Assembly: GCA_947561715.1 (NCBI GenBank)
Contig: OX387205.1
Coordinates: 3,043,001 to 3,107,000, forward strand
Direction of reading: 5' to 3'
DNA length: 64,000 bases
Source: Ascidia mentula
Taxonomy: Eukaryota > Chordata > Ascidiacea > Phlebobranchia > Ascidiidae
How positions within the stretch are numbered: the stretch's first letter is position 1; the number at the start of each line of letters is the position of its first letter. The position numbers and the translations under genes were made by a program. A model generated the notes under the pieces. It was not told the DNA's origin. It searched no databases and saw nothing but the letters and a program-made list of their open reading frames with translations. Below are positions 25,189-34,701 of this stretch, piece by piece.

Positions 25189-26581
25189 TAAGGAGTGAGC
25201 AGATGTTGCTTGTACACACTAAGCCTTGTTTGTTGAGAATTTGTCTCTAAGAACGCAGGCCCAACAACAACAATTTTATTTATAACGCGTTGTCATGGTA
25301 GGTTGTAGCAGGAACAAAATGGTTTATAATCGTGAATCATATTGCTGTTCCAAGAGTGAGAATAACTTTGATTGAATCGTGCAATCTAAGCAAAGTGTCG
25401 AGGAAATGAGAAGACTTTTTTCATGTTAATCTTTAAAATTAAGTGCAAGCCTTAAAAATTCAACTCTCATAATCTTCGAAACTTATTTGTCATCAATTAA
25501 AATTTTACAACTAAACTCAAAACAACTCCATCAAATATCGTAGAAGCAACAAAGTATAAGGGATCTTAGACAGAAAATTCATTGTTGCATTGAGGAATAT
25601 TTTTGTCGGTCACGAGTTACTCGCCACAAACATAGGATGTATTTATATTCAAATACATGCAAACGCCAGTTCCACGTTTTAGATTCAGTTTTATTGTTGG
25701 CAACAATTGGGCAACCTGGCATCATAAAGGTGATTCGCCTGAAGACTTTTGAAGGACTCGTTTGGCATACCGTTTGTTGGGCTTATAAGATGTGTGCTTA
25801 CTTTCACAAGCAGTGTCTCAGAAAATGCAAACGTGCTTATTTTGGACTCGCGTGTTATCGTGATAGACGTTTTCAGATGAACCTTTGTTGCCGAAACAAA
25901 ATAGACGTATTACAAATATCCTCTAAAATGAGGCAAAGTTTCAGAAATAAGTATAATTTCGGCAACAAAAATCACCGAACTGACATTTTAACCCTTTTAA
26001 TAACTCACATGATTGCTATACAAACTGTTACGCGGAATCTTATCTTATGTGTACACACTACGCATATTTTGGCAAATGACTATATCAGTGATTTTCAACC
26101 TGTGTTCCGCGGAACACCAGTGCTTCGTGAAAGATCCTCAGGTGTTCCGCAAAAAAATTATTAGTTTGACTGATGTTCCGTGGAACACGGGTCAAAAATC
26201 GCCTTTTTTATGAAAGTAATTATCCACTATCACCAATGTTCAAATGTTGTGAAATAAAAGTACACTATTGGAAAACAATAGGACTCGTTTTGTAATAATA
26301 AGAATATAATTGCGCAAGCCTGTTGCTGGTTTAGTACAATGCCGCAGTACTTCCAACAATTTGGTGTGCCGCAAGATTATTTTGATAAAAATAGTGTTCC
26401 GTGGATCAAAAAGGTTGAAAAATACTGAACTATATAGTTACTACTTGCAGTGATAAAGTGGAGCTGTGTTTACAACGTTTTTTTGTTATAGCTTATGTGA
26501 GTAGAGAGTAGGCAGTGTTGCAAATTAAATTTTCTGGTTGTCAATACGCTGAAAGAAAGCCTTTGAAAAATTTAACTGATA
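25189..26581 (+). repeat. Array upstream module of unit A, right part
   Basis: Continues the module interrupted by the TIR element and runs to the start codon of gene A. Relative to B and D it has about 450 bp of extra sequence (roughly 25,259-25,712). Part of that extra (AGGATGTATTTATATTC) is shared with copy 0, so the extra block predates some duplications. The hAT-type MITE lies inside this module. Confidence 0.65.
26086..26427. mobile_element. hAT-type MITE (342 bp)
   Basis: Ends are inverted: CAGTGATTTTCAACCT at the left and the complement of CAGTATTTTTCAACCT at the right. They are flanked by 8-bp direct repeats GACTATAT (26078-26085) and AACTATAT (26428-26435). Other array units lack it at this point (compare 38,990). 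Eight-base duplications and CAGTG-type ends are the hallmark of hAT elements. No coding capacity, so it needs a transposase in trans. Confidence 0.85.
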
Positions 26582-28855
26582 ATGATGTCACTGGACGAAA
26601 ATCAACTTCATACTGATCTCCTGTCGTTGCACAAACTTAAACCATGGTGGGAGACCATCCGCACTTACATAATTGCTGCCATGATAACTTCAAGTTTGTT
26701 TCTGCTGTACAAGGCCGATACAGACGCACTGAGATGTCTTCCACTGAACAGCAGCAAAGTAGAGTCGTTTTCAGCACCACAGATGATGTTTGTAAACGAG
26801 GTTTGTAAGGAAAATGCAAATTTTTTCCTTCTTAACTTCTGGTGGATCTCGCTATTGGTTTCCGGATTCCTTTACGTGGTGATGAACTTTTGGGAACACA
26901 TTCCTTATGTGGCTAACGAAATTTCCGGTTTTCGGAAGTTATTCGATCTGGTTTCTAAATTTGGCGGTTCAACAGATTCTCTCATCAAGATGGCTACCAC
27001 TGCTGATTCACCCGATTCACCAGAAATTGAACGTCAACGTACAGCAGCTTGTCGGCAGATCGCGTCAGAATTTTGGACACCGCCGGATGAAAAGTCTTCC
27101 TGGCCCGCGGAATTAAACAAACTTCTTGATGAATTGCAGAATGACTCCATAAAACATTTGTATGCGTTTCCATATCTGGAAATGTCGGGAGTATGCGGAT
27201 ATCAAGGTGGTGTGTCTTTTTATGATGGTGAACATTTATTCAGTGCCATTAAACCCGAGGTATTGCTTGCCCAACCGAAGGAAGAAAGTTTAACATTCCT
27301 GGAATTTTGCGAAGAAGACACTTCACCAAAATTAGAAATTCTGATGACGCAAGTATGTCGTCATAAAACCAACGCCCACATAAAAATAAGGCAAACCAGC
27401 AAGTTGCCAACAAGCTTGATTTTGCGTAACATTGCCAAAGAATCAACGTCTTGGTGTAGTGAAAAACACATCGATCGCATTAAAGTTAAAAGCAATGATT
27501 ATTTCAACGGAAGAATCGAAGCCTTACGTCAGTTATTAATTCTTCGCCAAATCGAGAGTGTCCGAAAATTGAAAGATGAAGTTTCTTGGATTTTGCGTGG
27601 AAATGTTCGTAACATCCTGGCAAGAATCCAAGCCGATGCTATTTGTCTGTTGAAGATTCTACGCAATAAAGAGGAGGGAAAAAGCTTGGAAAATATAAGA
27701 CACTTGTTTCCAACAAATCAAAGTAAAAGTGAAGAAAACATTAAAGAAAATGAAGCCTTTAAATCTCACAAGAAGTTTCGTTGCGAGGCAGCAGCCGAAA
27801 AGTGTGACAATATACTTTTGAGTCTGGCATCAAAGAGACATAGTTTTATACCACTGAGTGAAAACCATAACGTCTACAAGCAAGCGATATCGGAAGTAAT
27901 GTTGAAGATAGACGACCAACGACTTCTTCTGCTTCTGGAAACTGTGCGTGAACACACGCCCGAAGATCAGCTCAAATTGATTGCCGAACAATACAACAGT
28001 CTGGAAAATAATGTTGAACAGGTGGAAGAAAGCTTGATAGACAATGTTCGAATGGTGGAAGGATACAAACAACTTCTAGCTTTGCGAGTGATTGTTACAG
28101 TGTCTGAGCTCGTCACTCACTTAAAACAACTTCGAAGTAGAAGTAAAAACACAACTGCTTCCAAATCTAACAACAGCAACTTCAATGTCAGAACCGTATA
28201 TTTTGTGAGAAACGCTGCATCTCTTGTAGTTGCAGTTGCAGTTATTTTGTTGTATACGTTCTGCATGTTTGGTGGAACTTCAGATGCAATGTTTGTTTGC
28301 AACAACATCTACAAATGCATTTACCACTCGTTTAAAACACCCCAGCTTATTGCCTACGCACAAACCATTTTCCTTGGCATCCAGTGTTTATTCTTTATCG
28401 CCCTCATGTGGAAGTTTTGTCCGCAAATGAATGACACTTTCAGCGGTACGAATTTTCTTCTTCAGCTTTGTGAAAATAGTGGGGAAAGAAGAAACGTGCA
28501 AGTTTTCAAAAACTTACGAAAGGGAATCGAAGTCAATAAACATGCGATCATCTACGGATTACGTAAAAATCTGATTCCAGCAGCTTCTTTCGGCGATGTC
28601 GGATTCTTTCTGTTTTACTTGGAGATGACAGGAGATGACGTATCGGATTTTTTGAAAAGCAACTTTGTGAGAAATAACAAGGATCCGGTCGTTGTTAAAA
28701 CCCTAAGCACTCTTGAAAGGTTTAGAATCCAAACATCGGACGAGGAAATCAATGAATGTGGTTCCAAGAAAGATGTGAAAAGAAAGGAGAAGAATTCTGC
28801 TTATTATTTGTCTACTAAAGTTGATTCGGAAACCGACCACATACATCTGTTATAA
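26582..28855 (+). CDS. LRRC8/pannexin-like channel protein, gene A (757 aa, no LRRs)
   Basis: Predicted plasma-membrane large-pore channel subunit, intronless. N-terminal helix with LHKLKPWWETIRTY (15-29) as in LRRC8 (LKPWWD), TM1 about 27-44, first extracellular loop with RCLPLNSS (C52, glycosylation site N56) and VNEVCKEN (C75), TM2 about 81-101 ending MNFWEHIP. A cytosolic loop of about 430 aa follows, with two copies of a helix motif (GRIEALRQLLILRQIESVRK at 310-329 and RMVEGYKQLLALRVI at 490-504). TM3 is about 545-563, second extracellular loop has C573 and C579, and TM4 is about 589-610. The post-TM4 helices (FLLQLCENSGERRNVQVFKN) also follow LRRC8. The protein ends DSETDHIHLL with no leucine-rich repeats. 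Family call is by remembered motifs, so channel activity is inferred. Innexin or CALHM are less likely. Confidence 0.8.
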   Translation: MMSLDENQLHTDLLSLHKLKPWWETIRTYIIAAMITSSLFLLYKADTDALRCLPLNSSKVESFSAPQMMFVNEVCKENANFFLLNFWWISLLVSGFLYVVMNFWEHIPYVANEISGFRKLFDLVSKFGGSTDSLIKMATTADSPDSPEIERQRTAACRQIASEFWTPPDEKSSWPAELNKLLDELQNDSIKHLYAFPYLEMSGVCGYQGGVSFYDGEHLFSAIKPEVLLAQPKEESLTFLEFCEEDTSPKLEILMTQVCRHKTNAHIKIRQTSKLPTSLILRNIAKESTSWCSEKHIDRIKVKSNDYFNGRIEALRQLLILRQIESVRKLKDEVSWILRGNVRNILARIQADAICLLKILRNKEEGKSLENIRHLFPTNQSKSEENIKENEAFKSHKKFRCEAAAEKCDNILLSLASKRHSFIPLSENHNVYKQAISEVMLKIDDQRLLLLLETVREHTPEDQLKLIAEQYNSLENNVEQVEESLIDNVRMVEGYKQLLALRVIVTVSELVTHLKQLRSRSKNTTASKSNNSNFNVRTVYFVRNAASLVVAVAVILLYTFCMFGGTSDAMFVCNNIYKCIYHSFKTPQLIAYAQTIFLGIQCLFFIALMWKFCPQMNDTFSGTNFLLQLCENSGERRNVQVFKNLRKGIEVNKHAIIYGLRKNLIPAASFGDVGFFLFYLEMTGDDVSDFLKSNFVRNNKDPVVVKTLSTLERFRIQTSDEEINECGSKKDVKRKEKNSAYYLSTKVDSETDHIHLL

Positions 28856-31600
28856 CTGTTTGCGGGGTATGTGGTCTAGTGACATGCCATGAATCCCTAT
28901 TTCCCGGTTTTGTAACTGTTATAACGCTATATGTTGTTCCTCATATTATAACGTTAAATTTTCATCTAATGAATGTAGTTTGGTACCCAATTGCTTGAAT
29001 GAAATGTAGTTTTTTTCTCTGTTGTTGACTGTGCAGCGGACGTAATTGTTGTTAGCGCCATTCACGTGAATATCGTTGTGCGACCATTAGCTGTGCTCTG
29101 TAAAAACGTTCAATAGAAATCTCTTCATGGGATTTCTACACCAGCTCACACTATCGTGTAACGTACACGATAGTGTGAGCTGGTGTAGAACAAGTAATAG
29201 CGGACGAATGATTTCCTGTACAAAGTAACCTTTGGCTTACATTATATATTCCACGCTTTCCTCGTATTATTTTGCTTTATATAACGCTGCTGAAACGCCA
29301 GCTAAAATCTTTTGTAAACACTTCCCGGTGTCGATCATGCATGACCGGTTTTCAACCAATCACGTGCTTTGGCTTCTCTCAAGAGCGACTGCATCTCTTT
29401 CTCCAACTCATTCCATTCAAACACGCTAGTGGATGATACTGCTCACTGAATGGAAGTACTACGAATCACAAGATTGTTGCAAACCTTCGGGTTTGTTTGA
29501 TTACAATACTCAGAGTTATAACTGTTGTCCATGTAGTTTAGGAAAGTGAAGTAAGGTTTCGAGAACTCGCTGAGTACTGGTAGCCGCTTTATCCACAGCC
29601 ACTCAATTCCTTCAAAATAATTTAAAAAAATCGTTTAACTCCCAGACGTTTAATTATTTCATAACGATACCGTAACCGAATCTTATAGATAGTGGTAACG
29701 TATTAATGTTTCTGTAGCAAAGATGCTGTTTTACTGCAAGTAGCTGGTGGACAAACTTGGCGTGATCCCTAATTTCCTGTATTTTTTTCATTTGAGCACA
29801 TTTCGGTATCGCCAAAAACCACAAAATAGCTAAGGGTGGTATGGGTTTTCAACAGCCCGAACGAACAAGATCTACGTGGAAAGTGGTGCTGTTTTAATTG
29901 TAATGAACTGATAGACAACTTGCACGTTGCAACGTTTCCAGAAATTCATGATATTTTCGTCTGACGCCTTGTAGTACAAGTGACAAAACCATATGATTTC
30001 CAACCTATCTGCGTATTGACATGCTTGAACACTGAATGTTCGATCATAAATTATCCAGTTCATACCAGGTTTATGTGTGTCGCGTTAGATAAAATAGGTA
30101 CAGGTCATAATCCTCACAAGCAGGTTTGGAATCAATGATCGTATTCAGGTGGTTGAGTGACATACACGCCGTTGGGTAGAACCATGCATTCCTAGTAATC
30201 TGGCAAAATGGTTGCTTGTGATCCGTGTTCATATCCTTTCACACTTTAAAAAATCTGGCCATCGCTTGCTGTATAAGTCGCCGAAAATAAACGTAATTAG
30301 TATGTAGCTGATAGAGTAGAGAACAAAGATTTTTTCTTCCTTTTCTCTGAGAGTCTCTATCTGATTGAGAGACAAGAAGGAGTGTTCTTTCCTTTCTCTC
30401 ATGTATGCATTTAAAACGGTGAATTGTATTGCATGGAGTTACTCTCAGTTATTCAAGAGCCTTCCGGTCTTGATTGGGAGTAAAATAGGATTCTTCTATT
30501 TTTTGTCTGAGAGAGCTCTTTTTTCGGTGTCGCCATCGTGATTCCATTTGATGTTGGCCCTGCGTTTGACCTTTGTTTAAAGCTTTTTGACGATTTGACG
30601 GAATTTTGCATCAAGAAAATTGCGACTGAGGTCACACAAAGTTGACCAGGATACGTTACCACCACAGAGTGGCGTGGTATTTCGTAGCGTTGGTTCTACT
30701 GTGTTGGGTGAATTTCAGCTTGAAAGCGACCGTTTTTACATGTCGTCACGATAATAACACGACAATGGCAACGTGATCAACAAACATTTGTCTGATTACA
30801 AATCACTCATTAATTGTATCCGCTAGCGAAAAATTGAGAATGCCGCGATGTGGAAAATCTAGAAAAGAACAAAAAAATATAAAGACAAATATAATGTTTC
30901 TGTTGCTGTTCCTATTTTTAGGCTCCTTCACAATTAATAGGTCTACCCAAATAACTTACCTGCACAGGTATAGCATGCCCGCAAAATTTATCCAGATAGA
31001 CTAACACAAGAAGAATCTTTTGAGATGGTGTACATTTGGATGTGAAGAACCAGTACTTTTGCAGTAGGCAGCATTTTAAAGGTTCAATATAATGAGACTT
31101 CAGGCATTCAAATGCTCTGCATATAGGTTGACATTTGGGAGCTTTTGACCACGTAAATCGACATCGTTCTCATTAAGACAAGGCAAATTGTATTTTGCAA
31201 AGCCATCACATGGGTCAAACTGTTGCTCTTTTTCAGAAAAACGTAAAATACTTACGTAGGATATTTCTGTTTGTGATTTAACAAATTAATTCTTTACTGC
31301 ACATCCATAACATCTGCGGAAAAGATCATGGCAACATGTTCCGTCTTTGTTTTGTTATTGGTTTGCAAACCAAACCGCTAGCAATGTTCCCGCAAACTCC
31401 CAACTCTGCACATCTGCAACACCTATGCCATACTTAGGGTCTTTTTTTCCAATTTGCTACAAAAAAATTAAAAACATTCCAGAACTGTTGTTATATTTGA
31501 CATTTACCAACCGAGACCAATCATTTTCTACACAACCAAACGCGTGTAGCACAACTTGACCTATTACCTCGATTCTCGCGCATGCGCATTGGCGTTGGTG
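28856..31600 (+). repeat. Array downstream module, unit A
   Basis: Homologous to the 3' flanks of B (34,702-38,150) and C (41,419-43,970), beginning right after the stop with CTGTTTGCGGGGTATGTGGT. The first 350 bp are also shared with D and E and probably hold the 3' UTR, although no clean AATAAA is visible. Short open frames in it are not conserved as proteins between units, so I take the module as non-coding. Confidence 0.7.
29134..29190. repeat. Perfect 27-bp inverted repeat (hairpin)
   Basis: Arms 29134-29160 and 29164-29190 (TTCTACACCAGCTCACACTA at the left outer end) are exact reverse complements around a 3-base centre. The equivalent sites in B (about 34,978), C (41,658), D (47,322) and E (51,993) have only the left arm, so the right arm arose in unit A alone. 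It lies in the probable 3' UTR or flank of gene A. Confidence 0.95.
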
Positions 31601-32427
31601 CAAATCATGAATTATTCAAGGAGCGCACAACTCATTTCCGCATTTTGTTCAACAAGTACTTTGAGAAAGGCGAAATCAGTCCGTTTCTCGTTTAAAACAA
31701 GGAAGTGGGAATTTCTGACAATGATACAAAGTTCAAACGTACACTTGCAGTTAGCTATTAGCTCAAGACAAACAAAGTCATAGGTTGACGCACTGGAATT
31801 CGTGGTTTTCTTCGAACAAACAGTAAGGAGTAAGCAGATGTTACTTGTACACGCTGAGCCTTGTTTTTTGAATAGTTGTCTGTAAGAACGCTTGGGCAAC
31901 CTGGCATCATAAACGTTATTCCCCTGAAAAGACTTTTCAAGGACATAAAATGTGTGCTTACTTTCACAAGCAGTGTCTCAGAAAATGCAAACGTGCTTAT
32001 TTCTAAGAAAAGTGCTTATTTTGGACTCGCGTGTTATCGTGATAGACGTTTTTAGATGAACCTTTGTTGCTTAAAATATAGACGTATTACAAATATCCTC
32101 TAAAATCAGGCAAAGTTTCAGAAATACGTATAATTACAGCAACAGAAATCACCGAACTGACTTTTCAGCCCAGGCCAATTTAACCCTGCGTATGGACCTA
32201 CTGTTTGACTTACATGATTGCTATACAAACAGTTACGCGGAATCTTGTCATCTGTGTACACACTATGCCTTTTTTGGTAAATAAATAACTAGTAACTACA
32301 TGAAGTGGTAAAGTGGAGCTGCATTTACAACGGTTTGTTGGTATAGCTCATGTAAGCAGAGAGTAGGCAGTTTGAATCATCTGGTTGTTAATATGCTGTA
32401 AGAAAGCCTTTAAAATTACATTTGTGA
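31601..32427 (+). repeat. Array upstream module and promoter, unit B
   Basis: Nearest relative is the module of D (43,971-44,793). They share a distinctive leader (TTGAATCATCTGGTTGTTAA, then ATGCTGTAAGAAAGCC) that differs from A and C. The last 130 bp before the ATG are the best conserved among all units and are the likely core promoter and 5' UTR. No TATA box at a usual distance. Confidence 0.6.
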
Positions 32428-34701
32428 ATGATGCCACTGGAAGAAAATCACCTTCATGCTGATCTCCTGTCGTTGCATAAACTTAAACCATGGTGGGAGA
32501 CTATCCGCACTTATATAATTGCTGCCATGATAACTTCAAGTTTGTTTCTGCTGTATAAGGCCGATACAGACGCACTGAGATGTCTTCCACTGAACAGCAG
32601 CAAAGTAGAGTCGTTTTCAGAACCACAGATGATGTTTGTAAATAAGGTTTGTGAGGAAAATGCGAATTTTTTCCTGCTTAACTTCTGGTGGATCTCGCTA
32701 CTGGTTTCCGGGTTTCTTTACGTGGTGATGAACTTTTGGGAACACATACCTCATGTGGCTAACGAAATCGCCGGTTTTCGGAAGTTATTCGATCTGATTT
32801 CTGAATTTGGCGGTTCAACAGATTCTCTCATCAAGATGGCTACCACTGCTGATTCACCTGATTCTCCAGAAATTGAACGTCAACGTAGAGCAGCTTGTCG
32901 GCAGATCGCGTCAGAATTTTGGGCACCGCCGGATAAAAAGTCTTCTTGGCCCGCGGAAATAAACAAACTTCTTGATGATTTGCAGAATGACGCTGTAAAA
33001 CATTTGTATGCGTTTCCATATCTGGAAATGTCTGCAGTTTACAGAGGACAAGGTGGTGTGTCTTTTTATGATGGTGAACATTTATTCAGTGCCATTAAAC
33101 CCGAGGTATTGCCTGCCCAACCGAAGGATGAATATTTAACATACCTGGACTTTTGCGAAGAAGACACGTCACCAAAATTAGAAAACCTGATGACGCAAGT
33201 ATGTCGTCATAAAACCAACGGCCACATAAAAATACGGCAAATCAGCGAGTGGCCAACAAGCTTGATTTTGAGTAACATTGCCAAGGAATCAACGTCTTGG
33301 TGTAGTGAAAAACACATCGATCGCACTAAAGATAAAAGCAATGAGTATTTCAACGGAAGAATCGAAGCCTTGCGTCAGTTATTAATTCTTCGCCAAATCG
33401 AGGGTGTCAGAAAATTGAAAGAGGAATTTTCTGGGATTTTAAGGGGAAATGTTCGTCACATTCTGGCAAGAATCCAAGCCGATGCTATTTGTCTGTTGAA
33501 GATTTTACGCAATAAAGAGGAGGGAAAAAGCTTGGAAAACATAAGGCGCCTGTTTCCAACAAATCAAAGTGAAAATGAAGAAAATATTAGGGAAAATGAA
33601 GCCTTTAAATCTCACAAGAAGTTTCGTTGTGAGGCAGCAGCCGAAAAGTGTGACAACATACTTTTAGATCTGGCATCAAAGAGACATAGTTTTATAACAC
33701 TTAGCGAAAACCATATCGTCTACAAGCAAGCGATATCGGAAGTAATAATGAAGATAGACGACCAACGACTTCTTCTGCTTTTGGAAACTGTGCGTGAACA
33801 CACGCCCGAAGATCAGCTTAAAATGATTGCCGAACAATTCAACAGTCTAGAAAATAATGTTGAACAGGTGGAAGAAAGCTTGATAGACAATGTTCGAATG
33901 GTGGAAGGATACAAACAACTTCTCGCTTTGCGAGTGATTGTTACAGTGTCTGAGCTGGTCACTCACTTAAAACAACTTCAAAGCAGAAGTAAAAACACAA
34001 CTGCTGCCAAATCTAACAACAGCAACTTCAATGTCAGGACCGTATATTTTGTGAGAAACGCTGCATCTATTGTAATTGCAGTAGCAGTTATTTTGTTGTA
34101 TACGTTCTACATGTTTGTTGGAACTTCAGATGCAATGTTTGTTTGCAACAACACCTACAAATGCATTTACCACTCGTTTAGAACACCCCAGCTTATTGCC
34201 TACGCACAGGGCATTTTGCTTGGCATCCAGTGCTTATTCTTTGTCGCCCTCATGTGGAAGTTTTGTCCGCAAATGAAAGACACTTTCAGCGGTACGAATT
34301 TTCTTCTTCAGCTTTGCGAAAATAGCGGGGAAAGAAGAAACGTGCAAGTTTTCAAAAACTTACGAAAGGGAATCGAAGCCAATAAACATGCGATCATCTA
34401 CGGACTCCGTAAAAATCTTATTCCAGCAGCTTCTTTCGGCGACGTCGGATTCATTCTGTTTTACTTGGAGATGACAGAAGATGACGTATCGGATTTTTTG
34501 AAAAGCAACTTCGTGAGAAATAACAAGGACCCGGTCGTTGCTAAAACTCTAAGCACTCTTGAAAGGTTTAGAATCCAAATATCGAACGAGGAAATCAATG
34601 AATGTGGTTCCAAGAAAGATGTGAAAAGAAAGGAGAAGAATTCTGCTTATTATTTGTCTACTGAAGTTGATTCGGAAACCGATCACATACATCTGTTATA
34701 A
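32428..34701 (+). CDS. LRRC8/pannexin-like channel protein, gene B (757 aa)
   Basis: Full-length intact paralogue with the same architecture as gene A. It starts MMPLEENHLHADL. Variants that group it with D in the N-terminal half are FVNKVCEENANFF, EIAGFRKLFDLISEFGG and the APPDK segment after the first 170 residues. TM3 is more beta-branched (NAASIVIAVAVILLYTFYM) and the second extracellular loop keeps VCNNTYKC, where NNT adds a potential glycosylation site absent in A. Both loop cysteine pairs and both copies of the cytosolic helix motif are present. Channel function is inferred from the LRRC8-like membrane domain. Confidence 0.8.
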   Translation: MMPLEENHLHADLLSLHKLKPWWETIRTYIIAAMITSSLFLLYKADTDALRCLPLNSSKVESFSEPQMMFVNKVCEENANFFLLNFWWISLLVSGFLYVVMNFWEHIPHVANEIAGFRKLFDLISEFGGSTDSLIKMATTADSPDSPEIERQRRAACRQIASEFWAPPDKKSSWPAEINKLLDDLQNDAVKHLYAFPYLEMSAVYRGQGGVSFYDGEHLFSAIKPEVLPAQPKDEYLTYLDFCEEDTSPKLENLMTQVCRHKTNGHIKIRQISEWPTSLILSNIAKESTSWCSEKHIDRTKDKSNEYFNGRIEALRQLLILRQIEGVRKLKEEFSGILRGNVRHILARIQADAICLLKILRNKEEGKSLENIRRLFPTNQSENEENIRENEAFKSHKKFRCEAAAEKCDNILLDLASKRHSFITLSENHIVYKQAISEVIMKIDDQRLLLLLETVREHTPEDQLKMIAEQFNSLENNVEQVEESLIDNVRMVEGYKQLLALRVIVTVSELVTHLKQLQSRSKNTTAAKSNNSNFNVRTVYFVRNAASIVIAVAVILLYTFYMFVGTSDAMFVCNNTYKCIYHSFRTPQLIAYAQGILLGIQCLFFVALMWKFCPQMKDTFSGTNFLLQLCENSGERRNVQVFKNLRKGIEANKHAIIYGLRKNLIPAASFGDVGFILFYLEMTEDDVSDFLKSNFVRNNKDPVVAKTLSTLERFRIQISNEEINECGSKKDVKRKEKNSAYYLSTEVDSETDHIHLL

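Noticed and set aside
26582-28855. Classification of the 757-aa proteins as innexins or as GPCR-like receptors
   Set aside because: There is no YYQWV-type innexin motif and only four membrane segments. Cysteine spacing and the KPWW motif fit LRRC8 better.
29232-29429. TATA-like runs in the downstream modules as promoters of further genes
   Set aside because: AT-rich composition makes such runs common and no conserved coding sequence follows them.
30453-30665. Open frames recurring in downstream modules of A-C (for example around 30.5, 36.6 and 43.1 kb)
   Set aside because: Their frames and stops differ between units and the similarity is explained by DNA duplication, so no protein-level conservation is seen.
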